From positions 1 through 64,000 of the forward strand of contig JBFGZS010000017.1 in NCBI GenBank assembly GCA_041586615.1: a stretch of 64,000 nucleotides of DNA, given 5' to 3'. The position numbers and the translations under genes were made by a program. Numbering within the stretch: position 1 is the stretch's first letter; each line of letters opens with the position of its first letter. The notes beneath the pieces are model-generated. The model searched no databases, was not told where the DNA came from, and was given only the letters and a program-made list of their open reading frames with translations. Of the stretch, positions 26,379-37,300 are shown one piece after another. This DNA is from Motiliproteus sp041586615 (GTDB taxonomy: Bacteria > Pseudomonadota > Gammaproteobacteria > Pseudomonadales > Balneatricaceae).

Positions 26379-26939
26379 TCATTGCCACAGCCCTGAATCG
26401 CGGTGAAAGTAGTGTGATTCACAAGCATGACAAGGCTGAATCAACGTCGTTTCACGCAACTGCATCAACGCTCCGCAGTTCAGGCAGCGCAAGGTACCCG
26501 CCGCCGCCACCTCACCGGCCAGATAGTCTTCTGGGCCGTGATCGAGTCGCTGCTGCAACTCCGTTTGTTCCAGCCGGGTCTTATCCGCCAACGACATCAG
26601 CATCTCGACGGCCCGCTGCTCAAGCATATTCAGATCAAATTTAAGCCAGGCGGCTATCCCTTCGCCGGTTTTATGGGCAAACACCCCAAGATCCTTGAGA
26701 TCGCGAGCCAGGTACGCTTTCAGAAGGTCCATCTCATCGCGCGTCATCTCCTCGGCCGCCAACTCCACTTCAGCCGCCTCTTCGATCCGCTCACGGATAA
26801 AGTCCCAGGACTTCTGATCCAGATTTTCCACCGACAGATAGACCTTTTCGAGCAACCGATCGTAAACCTGCGGCGCATTCTCCGAATGATCCGGCCCGCT
26901 ACTATCCGCCTGCTCCGGCCTGTTTTTATCGTTTTCCAT
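26379..26939 (-). CDS. ybeL: Zinc-ribbon protein YbeL (DUF1451 family)
   Basis: 186 residues of unknown biochemical function. The C-terminus carries the zinc ribbon: GTLRCLNCGALMQL and LIQPCHACESHYFHR (two C-x2-C pairs). The N-terminal two thirds is acidic and helical (YDRLLEKVYLSVENL, AAEVELAAEEMTRDEMD), as in the DUF1451 family, which sits between lnt and leuS in many Gammaproteobacteria. GAGAGGGG precedes the ATG. It diverges from leuS. Confidence 0.88.
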   Translation of the reverse strand: MENDKNRPEQADSSGPDHSENAPQVYDRLLEKVYLSVENLDQKSWDFIRERIEEAAEVELAAEEMTRDEMDLLKAYLARDLKDLGVFAHKTGEGIAAWLKFDLNMLEQRAVEMLMSLADKTRLEQTELQQRLDHGPEDYLAGEVAAAGTLRCLNCGALMQLRETTLIQPCHACESHYFHRDSGLWQ

Positions 26940-27015
26940 TGCCCCTCTCCTAACTACAACGCCGAATTCACGACACTACTGTAATACATGCTAGCCGCTA
27001 TTTAACCATTTTCCT

Positions 27016-27044
27016 TTGACTGCGCCCTCCGCAATCGGGAAAAT
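27016..27044 (+). promoter_or_regulatory. Putative sigma70 promoter of leuS
   Basis: TTGACT (27016-27021, 5 of 6) and GAAAAT (27039-27044, 4 of 6) with a 17-bp spacer, giving a leader of about 30 bases before the leuS ATG. It also argues against any leuS start upstream of 27082. Confidence 0.45.
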
Positions 27045-27081
27045 GCAGGCTTTTCTCCTAAATCGCGGTCACCGAGGCAAG

Positions 27082-29673
27082 ATGAACGAACAGTACCAAC
27101 CCCAAGATATCGAGATCCAGGCTCAGTCACACTGGGAGGAAAACCAAAGCTTCAAGGTAGACGCCGATCCCAATCGGGAAAAGTTCTACTGCCTATCCAT
27201 GTTTCCCTACCCCAGTGGCCGCCTGCATATGGGCCATGTACGCAACTACACCATCGGGGATGTCATCACCCGTTACCAGCGCATGCTGGGCAAAAACGTC
27301 CTGCAACCCATGGGATGGGACGCCTTCGGCCTGCCGGCCGAAAACGCCGCAATCAACCACAAAGTCCCACCGGCTAAATGGACTTACGAAAATATCGATT
27401 ACATGAAAACCCAGCTCAAGCGCCTGGGGTTCGGCTATGACTGGGACCGCGAACTGGCCACTTGCCACCCGGGTTATTATCGCTGGGAGCAGTGGTTTTT
27501 CATCCAATTGATGGAAAAAGGCCTGGTTTACAAGAAAAATGCCATGGTTAACTGGGATCCGGTCGATCAGACCGTGCTCGCGAACGAGCAGGTTATAGAC
27601 GGTCGCGGCTGGCGCTCTGGCGCGCTGGTCGAGCGCAAAGAGATCCCGCAATGGTTTCTGAAGATCACTGACTACGCCCAAGAGCTGCTCGACAGCCTGG
27701 ACGATCTGGATGGCTGGCCTGAACAGGTCCGTACCATGCAAAAGAACTGGATCGGTCGCTCCGAAGGTGTTGAGCTGTCGTTTGACGTTGCCGGTCATGG
27801 CGAACTCACGGTCTTTACCACCCGCCCTGACACACTGATCGGCGTCACGTACGTCGCTGTTGCACCCCAACACCCTCTGGCTCTCGCGGCGGCTAAGGAT
27901 AATGCGCAACTACAGGCCTTTATCGACGATTGCAGCCACTTGAAGGTGGCCGAGGCCGATATGGCCACGATGGAGAAAAAGGGTATGGCCTTGGGCCTCG
28001 AAGCCACCCATCCCCTCACGGGCGCCACCGTTCCGGTCTGGGTCGCCAACTTCGTTCTGATGGACTATGGCTCCGGTGCGGTCATGTCGGTTCCGGGTCA
28101 CGATCAGCGCGATTGGGAGTTTGCGCGTAAATACGACCTGCCCATCAAACAGGTCATCAAGCCGATGGACGATACCCCTGTCGATATCGAGAAGGCGGCC
28201 TTTACCGACAAGGGCGTACTGGTCAACTCCGGCGACTACAACGACATGGATTTCAGCGTCGCATTTCAGTCCATCGCCGCCGACCTGAAAGCCAAAAACA
28301 AAGGTGAAATCCAGGTCAATTTCCGCCTGCGCGATTGGGGCGTCTCCCGTCAGCGTTACTGGGGCACGCCGATCCCGGTCATTAACTGCGAATGCTGCGG
28401 TGCCCTGCCGGTACCGGCAGAAGATCTTCCCGTGGTTCTGCCAACCGATATCGAATTTGACGGTGTCGGCTCGCCGATCAAGCGCATGCCGGAATTTTAT
28501 GAGACCACCTGTCCCAAATGTGGTGGCGAAGCCAGCCGTGAAACTGACACCTTCGATACCTTTATGGAGTCTTCCTGGTATTACGCCCGTTTCGCCAGCC
28601 GCAGCAGCGACGACGCCATGCTGGATGAAAGCGCCGATTATTGGGGACCGGTTGATCAGTATATCGGCGGTATCGAACACGCGATTCTGCACCTGCTCTA
28701 TTCGCGGTTTTTCCATAAACTGATGCGTGATATGGGCCTGGTGTCCTCGGACGAGCCGTTCAAAAGCTTGCTGACCCAAGGCATGGTACTGGCCGAAACC
28801 TATTACCGTGACGAAGAAAGCGGCGCCAAGCAGTGGTTCTCGCCCCAGGATGTTGACGTTCAACGCGACGATAAGGGCCGCGTCGTCAAGGCAACCCTGC
28901 TCAGCGACGGACAACCGGTCTCACCCTCCGGTATTACCAAGATGTCAAAGTCGAAAAACAATGGCATCGACCCGCAGGTGATGATCGACCGTTATGGGGC
29001 CGACACCGTGCGACTGTTTATGATGTTTGCTGCACCCCCGGAACAATCGCTCGAATGGTCCGATAGCGGCGTCGAAGGCGCTCACCGCTACCTTAAGCGC
29101 CTGTGGAAACTGGTATTCGATCATGTCAACGCCGGGGCTGTCGCAACCTTGGATGCGTCCAATCTGGATAACAAGCAGCAAGACGTCCGCCGCAAAACCC
29201 ACGAGACCATTGCCAAAGTCACCGATGATATCGACCGACGCCACACGTTCAACACGGCTATCGCCGCCGTCATGGAGCTGTGCAACACCCTGAGCCGTTC
29301 TATCGACAATAGCGAGCAAGGCCGTGCAGTCATGCAAGAAGGCCTGGAAGCCGCCGTCGTGCTGCTCTCGCCGATCGTCCCGCACATCACGCGTCAGCTG
29401 TGGCTCGCCCTGGGGCACAACAGCAATCTCTTGACCGAAAGCTGGCCTGCGGTTGACGACGCGGCGCTGACGCGCAACAGCATCGAGATGGTGGTGCAGG
29501 TGAACGGCAAGCTACGCGGCAAGATCGAAGTGGCGGCTGATGCCGATCGGGACCTGATCCAGCACGCGGCGCTGGCAGATGAAAATGTTGTGCGTTTCAC
29601 CCAGGATAAAGTGATCCGTAAAGTGGTGGTCGTGCCCAACAAGCTGGTCAATATCGTCGTATCGGACAAGTGA
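27082..29673 (+). CDS. leuS: Leucyl-tRNA synthetase
   Basis: A class I aminoacyl-tRNA synthetase charging tRNA-Leu. The HIGH-type signature is HMGHVRNYTIGD and the KMSKS loop is KMSKSKNNGIDPQ. The CP1 editing domain contains TTRPDTLIGVTYVAVAP and the zinc-binding module CPKCGGEASRETDTFDTF. With the ATG at 27082 (MNEQYQPQDIE) the protein has 863 residues, close to E. coli LeuS; GAGG lies 6 bases before this ATG, whereas the longer open frame back to 27016 has no signal. lptE starts within its stop codon (GTGA). Confidence 0.97.
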   Translation: MNEQYQPQDIEIQAQSHWEENQSFKVDADPNREKFYCLSMFPYPSGRLHMGHVRNYTIGDVITRYQRMLGKNVLQPMGWDAFGLPAENAAINHKVPPAKWTYENIDYMKTQLKRLGFGYDWDRELATCHPGYYRWEQWFFIQLMEKGLVYKKNAMVNWDPVDQTVLANEQVIDGRGWRSGALVERKEIPQWFLKITDYAQELLDSLDDLDGWPEQVRTMQKNWIGRSEGVELSFDVAGHGELTVFTTRPDTLIGVTYVAVAPQHPLALAAAKDNAQLQAFIDDCSHLKVAEADMATMEKKGMALGLEATHPLTGATVPVWVANFVLMDYGSGAVMSVPGHDQRDWEFARKYDLPIKQVIKPMDDTPVDIEKAAFTDKGVLVNSGDYNDMDFSVAFQSIAADLKAKNKGEIQVNFRLRDWGVSRQRYWGTPIPVINCECCGALPVPAEDLPVVLPTDIEFDGVGSPIKRMPEFYETTCPKCGGEASRETDTFDTFMESSWYYARFASRSSDDAMLDESADYWGPVDQYIGGIEHAILHLLYSRFFHKLMRDMGLVSSDEPFKSLLTQGMVLAETYYRDEESGAKQWFSPQDVDVQRDDKGRVVKATLLSDGQPVSPSGITKMSKSKNNGIDPQVMIDRYGADTVRLFMMFAAPPEQSLEWSDSGVEGAHRYLKRLWKLVFDHVNAGAVATLDASNLDNKQQDVRRKTHETIAKVTDDIDRRHTFNTAIAAVMELCNTLSRSIDNSEQGRAVMQEGLEAAVVLLSPIVPHITRQLWLALGHNSNLLTESWPAVDDAALTRNSIEMVVQVNGKLRGKIEVAADADRDLIQHAALADENVVRFTQDKVIRKVVVVPNKLVNIVVSDK

Positions 29674-30272
29674 TCCAGCCCGTCCAAACCGCCAACGCCA
29701 GGGCCGCTCGACAGCGACTCTTTGCGTTCGGCTGGCTGATCAGCACGCTGCTTCTGACCGGCTGCGGTTTCCAGCTGCGTGAAGAGCAGCAGCTGGATGA
29801 CCGGCTGCGCACGCTGTACCTGGCGTCAGAGCGCAACAGCGATACCCTGCGCGCCGTGCGCAGCCAGCTCGAGCGCAACGGCGTACGACTCCTCGAACAG
29901 CCTGGGCCCGAAGGCTTATACCTGCAGATTATCAGCGAACAACAGGGTCGCCGCGCGGCGACCCTGAACTCTCGCGCCAAAACCGAAGAATACGAGCTGC
30001 GCTCACAACTGGTCTTCCAGGTAATGCAGTCCGACAAAACGCCGGTATTGGCGCCGGTTACGCTAATTGCAGAACGGGTATATGGCTTCGACGAAAACCG
30101 GGTCAATGCGAAAGAAGTTGAAGAACGCCAGCTCATGCAGGAGATGCGACAGGATCTGGCTCGCCAGCTGGTCCGTCGCTATCTGGCTTTACCGCGCGTC
30201 CTGGCTCAGATTCAACACCTTCCTGGACCACCGTCGACAGCACCCGCTGTCGCGGCCCCCCCCGCAAACTAA
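29670..30272 (+). CDS. lptE: LPS-assembly lipoprotein LptE
   Basis: The plug subunit of the outer-membrane LptD/LptE translocon. 200 residues with a lipoprotein signal ending in LLLTGCGFQLR (Cys lipidated, followed by the GFQLR typical of LptE). The core contains LYLASERNSDTLRAVRSQLERNGV and RVYGFDENRVNAKEVEERQLMQEM. The start is GTG overlapping the leuS stop by 4 bases. The C-terminal 20 residues are Pro/Ala-rich and include a C8 run. Confidence 0.93.
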   Translation: MIQPVQTANARAARQRLFAFGWLISTLLLTGCGFQLREEQQLDDRLRTLYLASERNSDTLRAVRSQLERNGVRLLEQPGPEGLYLQIISEQQGRRAATLNSRAKTEEYELRSQLVFQVMQSDKTPVLAPVTLIAERVYGFDENRVNAKEVEERQLMQEMRQDLARQLVRRYLALPRVLAQIQHLPGPPSTAPAVAAPPAN

Positions 30273-30286
30273 GCGGACACAACACC

Positions 30287-31291
30287 GTGAAACTCAACCC
30301 CGATCAACTGAGCCGCCAATTCAACAGCCCGCCTTTACCGGTCTATCTCGTTAGTGGTGACGAACCACTGCTGGTACAGGAAGCCGCTGATGCGATCCGC
30401 GCCAACGCCCGTAGCAACGGGTTTAGTGAACGGGAGGTGTTTCATGTCGACAGTGGCTTTGGCTGGGAAAGCTTGCTGGACATATCCAACAGCCTGTCGC
30501 TGTTTGCCGAAAAACGCATCATTGAACTGCGCCTGTCCGGCAACCCCGGTAAAGCGGGGAGCGAAATCCTTCAGCACTGCCTGGCAAACCCCCATCCTGA
30601 CAATCTCTACCTGATTATCATGCCCAAGCTGGATGCCAGTGCGCAAAAAAGCGCCTGGTTCAAAGCGATCGACAAGGTCGGTGCTACACTGGCACTCTGG
30701 CCGGTTGAATTTGAGCGACTCCCCGGCTGGATTACTCAACGCTGCCGCCAGCGCGACATCAACATCACCGATGATGCCGCCTACCTGCTGGCCGAACGTA
30801 TCGAAGGCAACCTGCTGGCAGCCGTCCAAGAAATTGAAAAACTCAAGCTGCTCTACCCTAACCAGGAGATCAACAGCGCAGCGATACTCGGTGGCGTGGC
30901 CGATAGCGCTCGTCACGATGTCTTCAGCCTTATCGACAGTGCACTGCAAGGAAAACAGGAGCGGAGCCTAAAAATTATCCACGGGCTCCGCGCCGAGCAC
31001 AGCGAACCGGCGATCATCCTGTGGGCCTTATCCCGCGAGATCCGCATGCTGACACAGTTGAGCCAAAGCCATGGCGCGCAACGCGAAGCCCTGATGAAGA
31101 AAAACCGTATCTGGGGCAAGCGAAAAGGGCTGGTTGATCACGCCATCCGGCAGGTAAACCCGGTCTTGCTACAGCGCCTGCTGGTCCGCTGCGCCCGTGC
31201 CGACCAGTCGATCAAGGGGCTCAATCACCACGACAGCTGGCAATTACTCAGTGATATTACCTTGGCGCTCGCCAGCCAGTGTCGTCGTTAA
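30287..31291 (+). CDS. holA: DNA polymerase III delta subunit
   Basis: The 334-residue clamp-loader subunit that opens the beta clamp. YLVSGDEPLLVQEAADAIR near the N-terminus, the AAA+-like core, and the C-terminal ILWALSREIRMLTQL and RADQSIKGL motifs identify HolA. The start is GTG, 14 bases after lptE. It is the last gene of leuS-lptE-holA; 236 bases separate it from the pilus cluster. Confidence 0.95.
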   Translation: MKLNPDQLSRQFNSPPLPVYLVSGDEPLLVQEAADAIRANARSNGFSEREVFHVDSGFGWESLLDISNSLSLFAEKRIIELRLSGNPGKAGSEILQHCLANPHPDNLYLIIMPKLDASAQKSAWFKAIDKVGATLALWPVEFERLPGWITQRCRQRDINITDDAAYLLAERIEGNLLAAVQEIEKLKLLYPNQEINSAAILGGVADSARHDVFSLIDSALQGKQERSLKIIHGLRAEHSEPAIILWALSREIRMLTQLSQSHGAQREALMKKNRIWGKRKGLVDHAIRQVNPVLLQRLLVRCARADQSIKGLNHHDSWQLLSDITLALASQCRR

Positions 31292-31527
31292 CAAACGTCC
31301 TGATTAACGCCACGGTAAACGCCAATCGACTCGGCGACGACTCCCTGCTAATGCGCTGAAATCTAACCTTTTCTATGTACAGGCTGTATAGTTACCTCTG
31401 GTACGAATAATAATTGCGCGCAGGATGAGTAATCGATAAGTCATAAAGCCTGCTTCAGATCAACGCCTTTCGAGGCCAATCGTTTTACTGTGGGATATGA
31501 GAACGTGTATCCAAGGCCGCTACGCCT

Positions 31528-32124
31528 ATGACCGCTAACACGGGTTTTTCACTGATAGAACTGCTTGTCACCATTTCGATTGTGGCGATACTCGGTGGCG
31601 TGGTTGCCCCCGGATTTACCGAGTTTATCCGTGACAACCGCCAGACCAGCCAGATAAACACCTTGATTGGCGCTATTCACCTCAGCCGTGGCGAGGCGGC
31701 CAGTCGGCGCCAACTGGTCACCCTCTGCGCGTCGAGTGATGCCGCAAGCTGCAACACGACCCAATGGGAACATGGCTGGATCATCTTCACCGACACGAAC
31801 AACAACGGTAATGGCGTCATCGACGGTAACGACGAACTGCTGCTGGCCCAGGAGGCCTTTGACGGCAATGGCACACTGCGCGCCCCCGCCTTAGTCAACA
31901 ACGGAAAAAGCCTGCTGCAGTTTCGCGCCGATGGTTTTTTAAACAACCCAAGCAACCAAGCTTCGGGAACATTTGTCTTATGCGATAGCAAAGGTGCCAC
32001 AGAAGCCAAAGCAGTCATCGTTAATATTTCCGGTGTCTCGCGCCTGGCGATCGATCAAGACGATCCCCTTGACGGTATCGTCAATGACCACCAGGCCACA
32101 CCGGTGAATGTGTCATGTCCATAA
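31528..32124 (+). CDS. Type IV pilus minor pilin, GspH/FimT (FimU-like) family
   Basis: A 198-residue prepilin: a short leader ends in NTG, then FSLIELLVTISIVAILG with Glu at +5, the PilD prepilin-peptidase site and hydrophobic helix. The globular part (SRGEAASRRQLVTLCAS, WEHGWIIFTDTNNNG) has the pattern of GspH/FimT proteins, in which WxxGWIIFxD is diagnostic. As first gene of the cluster it takes the place of fimU. The 236-bp region upstream has a possible -10 (TATAGT, 31387-31392) but no convincing -35. The stop region overlaps pilV by 10 bases. Confidence 0.88.
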   Translation: MTANTGFSLIELLVTISIVAILGGVVAPGFTEFIRDNRQTSQINTLIGAIHLSRGEAASRRQLVTLCASSDAASCNTTQWEHGWIIFTDTNNNGNGVIDGNDELLLAQEAFDGNGTLRAPALVNNGKSLLQFRADGFLNNPSNQASGTFVLCDSKGATEAKAVIVNISGVSRLAIDQDDPLDGIVNDHQATPVNVSCP

Positions 32125-32681
32125 GCGTACTTACAGCCCTTGCCAACCCGGGGCGTCAGCAACAAACCGGCATCAGCATGCTGGAAGTGCTTATCGCCCT
32201 GTTGCTCATGACGGTGGCGCTGTTAGGGGCTACCTCACTGCAGATAACGGGGCTGCAATCCAACCGCAGTGCCTATTACCGCTCCCAAGCCAGCGTGCTG
32301 GCCTATGATATCGCCGACCGGATCCGCCTTAACGCCCGCTATGCCTTGGGCGATGATGATCGCTACAGCTTTAACACCACCTCCTCGACAATACCCAACC
32401 CCAGCGATTGCAACGATGACGTGTCGGGGTGTAACGCCGAAAAGATCCGCGATAGCGATCTGCGCCAGTGGGCAGAAAACTTTGTCGATGTTAGCGGTGT
32501 CGGCGCCGATGGCAGCAGCTACAGGGCACTATTGCCCGGTGGCGTCGGTGCCATCGCGGTAAGCGGCGCGGCCTTTACCATTAGCGTCGGCTGGGATGAG
32601 GTCGACTGGAATATTGGCGCCGACAGCAACAAAAGCAACACCAGCAAGACCTTTACTCTGAACCTCGCGCTGCAGAACTAG
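32115..32681 (+). CDS. pilV: Type IV pilus minor pilin PilV
   Basis: 188 residues. The prepilin cleavage site is QQTG/ISMLEVLIALLLMTVALLG, with Glu at position 5 of the mature protein, followed by a short globular domain including QSNRSAYYRSQASVLAYDIADRIRLN, the typical PilV region just after the helix. Minor pilins of this set prime pilus assembly and carry PilY1 to the tip in Pseudomonas. It overlaps the preceding gene and is followed by pilW after 10 bases. Confidence 0.9.
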   Translation: MSISVLTALANPGRQQQTGISMLEVLIALLLMTVALLGATSLQITGLQSNRSAYYRSQASVLAYDIADRIRLNARYALGDDDRYSFNTTSSTIPNPSDCNDDVSGCNAEKIRDSDLRQWAENFVDVSGVGADGSSYRALLPGGVGAIAVSGAAFTISVGWDEVDWNIGADSNKSNTSKTFTLNLALQN

Positions 32682-32691
32682 GGCTCTGACG

Positions 32692-33903
32692 ATGAACCAC
32701 CCACACATAACAGGGAAAGCAGACCCCACCGGCAATGCGCAACAACACGCCGCGCCTCTTGGCTACCGGCAACGCGGCGTGTCGCTCATAGAGCTGATGA
32801 TCGCCCTCACGATCAGCGTGTTCCTGATGCTGGGGGTTTTTCAACTCTTTGTCGGCAGCAGCGGCACCGACCGGATATCCCACGCCTTCGCGCGGGTACA
32901 GGAAACCGGCCGACTCGCCCTGGATATACTCAGCCGTAATATCCGCATGGCGGGCTACCAGGGCTGTATCGATCCGGCCACCGTGGATATGAACATTATC
33001 GCCGACAACCCACCCAGTTTCGGCGCCGCCTACCAAGGCTTGCTGGGCTACGAACTGGATGTTACATCCGGCGGCGTCCTGGAATGGAGCCCGAGCCTCG
33101 ACGGTAGCCTGACCAAGATCAGCTCCCCTCGACCCAATAGCGACGTGATCGCCGTTAACTTTGTTAACCCCACGGGAGTGGGTGTCTGGTGCGATGGCTA
33201 TGACGATGATGCCGATGGTATTTTCAAAGAAAAATCCGACTTAAACAAAGCCTGTATTCCCGTCAACGCCAACGTCAAAATAGATAACAACAGTGTCGGC
33301 ATCAGTAAGTACGATGTGGTGGTGGTCTCCGATTGTGTTGCCGCCGATATGTTTCGGGTCGTCAACACAACCAAAGACGATGCAGACAACAAGACCAACC
33401 TCGCACATTCCAATTCCCATAACAGCAGCAACAACCTGAGCAAAGCCTACGGCGAAGACGCACAAGTCATGACCGTGGAGTCTTTGGCCTATTACGTCAA
33501 AGATACCGGGCGCGGTACCGCCGCCAACCCAGTCTATGCGCTGTACCAATTCGACGCCACCTTCCACGATGGTACAGGGACACCCGTGGGCAGAGAGGAC
33601 GAGCTGGTAGAGGGGGTCGAACAGCTGCAAATCCTCTATGGTCTGCGCTTGGCAACCAACAACCTGCGCTTTCTTACTGCAGATAATCTTAGCGTCAGCG
33701 ACTTTGCCCAGGTTGAAGCCGTGCGCTTTGCCGTACTGGTCAGCTCCAGCGAGCAGGTCCTGCCTGAAGATGACGCTCGCACCTATGCCTTACCCGGTGC
33801 GGACATCAAACCTAAGGCCACCAATATCAAAGTATTTCATGAAGTTGACCGTAAACTGCGCCGCGTCTTTACCCAAACCATTCATCTGAGGAATCAGGTA
33901 TGA
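32692..33903 (+). CDS. pilW: Type IV pilus minor pilin PilW
   Basis: 403 residues, longer than most PilW (about 270-350). The leader ends in RG/VSLIELMIALTISVFLMLG with Glu5 conserved; ALDILSRNIRMAGYQGC is the most conserved PilW segment after the helix. The middle is Asn/Asp-rich (DGYDDDADGIFKEKSDL), possibly a metal-binding loop. LVEGVEQLQILYG and RRVFTQTIHLRNQV near the C-terminus also fit the family. Its stop overlaps pilX by 4 bases (ATGA). Confidence 0.9.
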   Translation: MNHPHITGKADPTGNAQQHAAPLGYRQRGVSLIELMIALTISVFLMLGVFQLFVGSSGTDRISHAFARVQETGRLALDILSRNIRMAGYQGCIDPATVDMNIIADNPPSFGAAYQGLLGYELDVTSGGVLEWSPSLDGSLTKISSPRPNSDVIAVNFVNPTGVGVWCDGYDDDADGIFKEKSDLNKACIPVNANVKIDNNSVGISKYDVVVVSDCVAADMFRVVNTTKDDADNKTNLAHSNSHNSSNNLSKAYGEDAQVMTVESLAYYVKDTGRGTAANPVYALYQFDATFHDGTGTPVGREDELVEGVEQLQILYGLRLATNNLRFLTADNLSVSDFAQVEAVRFAVLVSSSEQVLPEDDARTYALPGADIKPKATNIKVFHEVDRKLRRVFTQTIHLRNQV

Positions 33904-34364
33904 GCAGGGCTATGTTCAATCCGCCCCCCCGCCGCCAGCAAGGCATGGTGCTCGTGGTATGCCTGTTGGTGATCGTAGTAATCACCTTGATTGCGGCCAC
34001 AGCGACCAAGACATCGACCTTCGAAGAGAAGATGGCCGCCAGCACACAGAGCTACAATCAAACGTTTCAAGCCGCTGAAAGCGCGGTGGAAATTGGTATT
34101 GGTACTGACAGTTTAATGTTCGAGGCTCTCGACAACTCCAGCCGCCTATCCTCGAAAAAGACTATTGACGCAAATAGCGATGGCGTTATCGCTTGTGCCA
34201 TTACTGAATTCAAAGCCGAGGGCATAGCCCCCGGTAACTCAATCGGCAGTGCCTCTACATTCATATTCGAGGTGGAAGCCGGAGGCAAGATGGAAGCGAT
34301 GAACGCCAGCACCGTCATCCGTCAAGGCTTTTACCGGGTCAGCTTTGTCGGCACCAGCGAATAA
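33900..34364 (+). CDS. pilX: Type IV pilus minor pilin PilX
   Basis: 154 residues. RRQQG/MVLVVCLLVIVVITLIAATA is a PilX-type prepilin start: the hydrophobic helix lacks Glu at position 5, as is usual for PilX. The short C-terminal part contains KTSTFEEKMAASTQSYNQTFQAAESAVE, the characteristic block of PilX in this family. Twelve bases separate its stop from the first possible pilY1 ATG. Confidence 0.9.
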   Translation: MSRAMFNPPPRRQQGMVLVVCLLVIVVITLIAATATKTSTFEEKMAASTQSYNQTFQAAESAVEIGIGTDSLMFEALDNSSRLSSKKTIDANSDGVIACAITEFKAEGIAPGNSIGSASTFIFEVEAGGKMEAMNASTVIRQGFYRVSFVGTSE

Positions 34365-34396
34365 CCAGCAGAATTATGCAGTTCAGGAGTCATATC

Positions 34397-37300
34397 ATGA
34401 GCAGTTTAACCAACAAAGCGCGGGTAATTCTGGGCAGTTTCTTCAGCACCCTGGTCCTCTGCACCCCGGTCTGGGGTGACGACACCGAGATCTATTTTGG
34501 TGGCAATACCTCGGTAAGCGTCAAGCCTAACGTCCTGTTTGTGTTAGATACGTCAGGTTCGATGACCAGTTTGGATGGCGGCAGCACCACTCGACTCGAT
34601 CGTATGAAGACGGCGCTGAACAGTATTTTAAATAGCGCTCAGGATATCAACGTCGGCCTGATGCGTTTCAGTAATCCGGGTGGCCCGATCCTTTACCCCG
34701 TGACCGATATTGATCAGGCGCTAACCACAACCGTGGTAGAAGATGCGCTGAGTGGCGTCACATCTTCGTCGATTAGCAGCGGTAGCGATGATGCGGAGCA
34801 AACCCCGGATGGCACTGTCATACTGAACTCCTCCACGTTGGAGATGACTACTGCCACTATCGCAGCCAGCACGGCTGTTACGGCCCAAGTGTCTAACAGC
34901 TATGATGATGCAGAAGAGAATGTTTCTACTGGGGGTGTGAGTCGAACCAGTGGAGACCTCGAACTGATGGTAGCCGATGGCACAACCCAGCAGGTAGTCG
35001 GTATTCGTTTTGCCGCCGTCAACGTACCTGCAGGTGCCACGATCACCAGCGCTTGGATCGACTTTGAGATAGATGAACAAAATACCGCATCAGCAGACCC
35101 GGTTACCGTACGAATTTCCGCCCAGGCGACGGACAGTGCTGCCAGTTTTAGCAGCAGTGATTCCGACATTAGTAGCCGCACCAAGACCACTGCTAACACC
35201 ACTTGGGCCATCAGCGCCAATCCAGCGGTAAATAGCTCACTGACGACACCAACTCTTAGCGCACTAGTCCAGGAAGTGGTTAATCGCGCGGGTTGGTCCG
35301 ATAATAACGCGATGGCCTTTGTTCTTGAGCTGGTCGAAGGCACAGGTGTGCGCTGGGTAGAAAGCTACAATGGAGAGCCAAATGCCGCACCTACTCTACA
35401 TATCACCTACACAAACCTGAGCACCACATCAGTCAGCAATCGCGTGAGCAACGAGACCGACAATGCCATTCAATCCAGTAATAACAACAACGTAAGCACT
35501 AATATACAAAGCATTGACCTCGCAAAGAGCGGTGAGCCTGTCGGTTTTCGCTTTGCCAATGTCAATGTTCCTGTCGGAGCCACCATCACCGATGCCAGGC
35601 TCGAATTTGAGATCGATGCGGAAAATACCAATGCAGTCACTTTGCTGATCTCCGGTGAAGATGCAGACAACCCCGTTACCTATGGTAACGGTAACAATGT
35701 TTCCAGCCGGGTGAAGACCGCAACTAACACTAGCTGGGCGGTCAACACCAATCCCGCAGTGAACAATGCGCTCACTAGCCCCAATATCAGCACCATTGTG
35801 CAGCATATAATTGATCGAGGAGGCTGGTCTGCCAATAACGCGATGGCCTTTATTGTTGAGCACGTAAGCGGCAGCGGCAAGCGAGTCGTAGAATCCCACA
35901 AAGGCGACAGCGCCTCGGCGGCACAACTTCATATCACCTACACCACGGGTGCCAGCGGTTCATCAGCTCAGACCATAGGCCTACGCTTCAGCAACATTAA
36001 CATCCCCCAAGGAGCAGCCATTAGCTCCGCTATCGTCTCTTTTACTGCCGACAACAGTAACAGCATATCCACCAATCTTGTATTCCATGCTGACGACACA
36101 GACAACAGCGCCCCCATAACGACTGCCAACGATGACCTGGGAAATACAAACCGCCCACGAACCACGGCTAACGTAGGTTGGAACGCCGCCGGTACCTTGG
36201 GTCCCTGGACCAACGGTGACGAATATCAATCGCCGGATATAAGCACTGTCATACAGGAGGTTGTCAGCCGCAACGGCTGGTGCGGTGGCAACAGCATGAC
36301 GTTGCTGGTCAGCGGAACCGGACTGCGCATCGCCAAGTCTTATGAGAACGATCCGAGCCAAGTTGCCAAACTGGATATCACCTACGACCCGGACAGCAGC
36401 CCAACCGGCTGTATGAACCAAGAGTTCGGCGTGCGGGTCAGCGCCAGTAGCGACGATGCCGAACAGAACAGCAGCGGTGCCGTTAACCTGACCAGCAGCG
36501 ATCTGGAGTTGGTTACCGAATCGACCACCCAAACTATCGGTTTACGTTTTAATAACATTCAACTCAATCAAGGTGCCACGGTTACCAGCGCCTACCTTGA
36601 GTTCGCCGTGGACGAGATCGACGCAACGACGGCGACTAGCCTGACTATAAAAGGTGAAGATACAGCCAGTGCTGCGACCTTTACCACCGCCAGTAACAAC
36701 ATCAGCAGCCGTTCCACCACGACCGCCAGTGCCACCTGGAGCATCAGCGAACAATGGACCACGGCCAATGAGCTGAAAGCCAGCCCCGACATCGCGCCAA
36801 TTATCAACGAACTGCTGGCCAGAGGCGACTGGGTGCCCGGTAACAGCATGGCCTTTATCATCACCGGCAGCGGCAAGCGTGTGGCGCATGCCTATGATGG
36901 CAGCAGCCTTGCCCCGCGTCTGGTCTACATCACCGATCCAAACACCGTCCCCACCTCCAGCAATACCGTGCGTACCCGCCTGATCGAAGAAGTCACCAGT
37001 CTTGATCACAAGAGCGGCACCCCCATCGTCGACAGTCTCTATGAAGCAGCGCTTTACTTCAGAGGCGAAGGCGTCGACTACGGCAAGACCCGTGGCAGCG
37101 GCACCAGTAGCCGAGCCAAGACACGGGTTTCGTACGGTACGCCTATTCCGGCTACCGGCGAGATCAGCGCTTACACCGGCGGCACACTGGTTCGTCCGAC
37201 AGGCTGTACCACGGATAACCTGGGCAGCTCCGCCTGTGAAGAGGAAGAGATCACCGGTAGCCCTATCTACACCACCCCAATAAGCGAAAGCTGCCAGTCG

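Noticed and set aside
27910..28914. 334-codon antisense frame within leuS
   Set aside because: It is the reverse shadow of a strongly conserved LeuS coding region in GC-rich sequence; the antisense protein shows no family motif.
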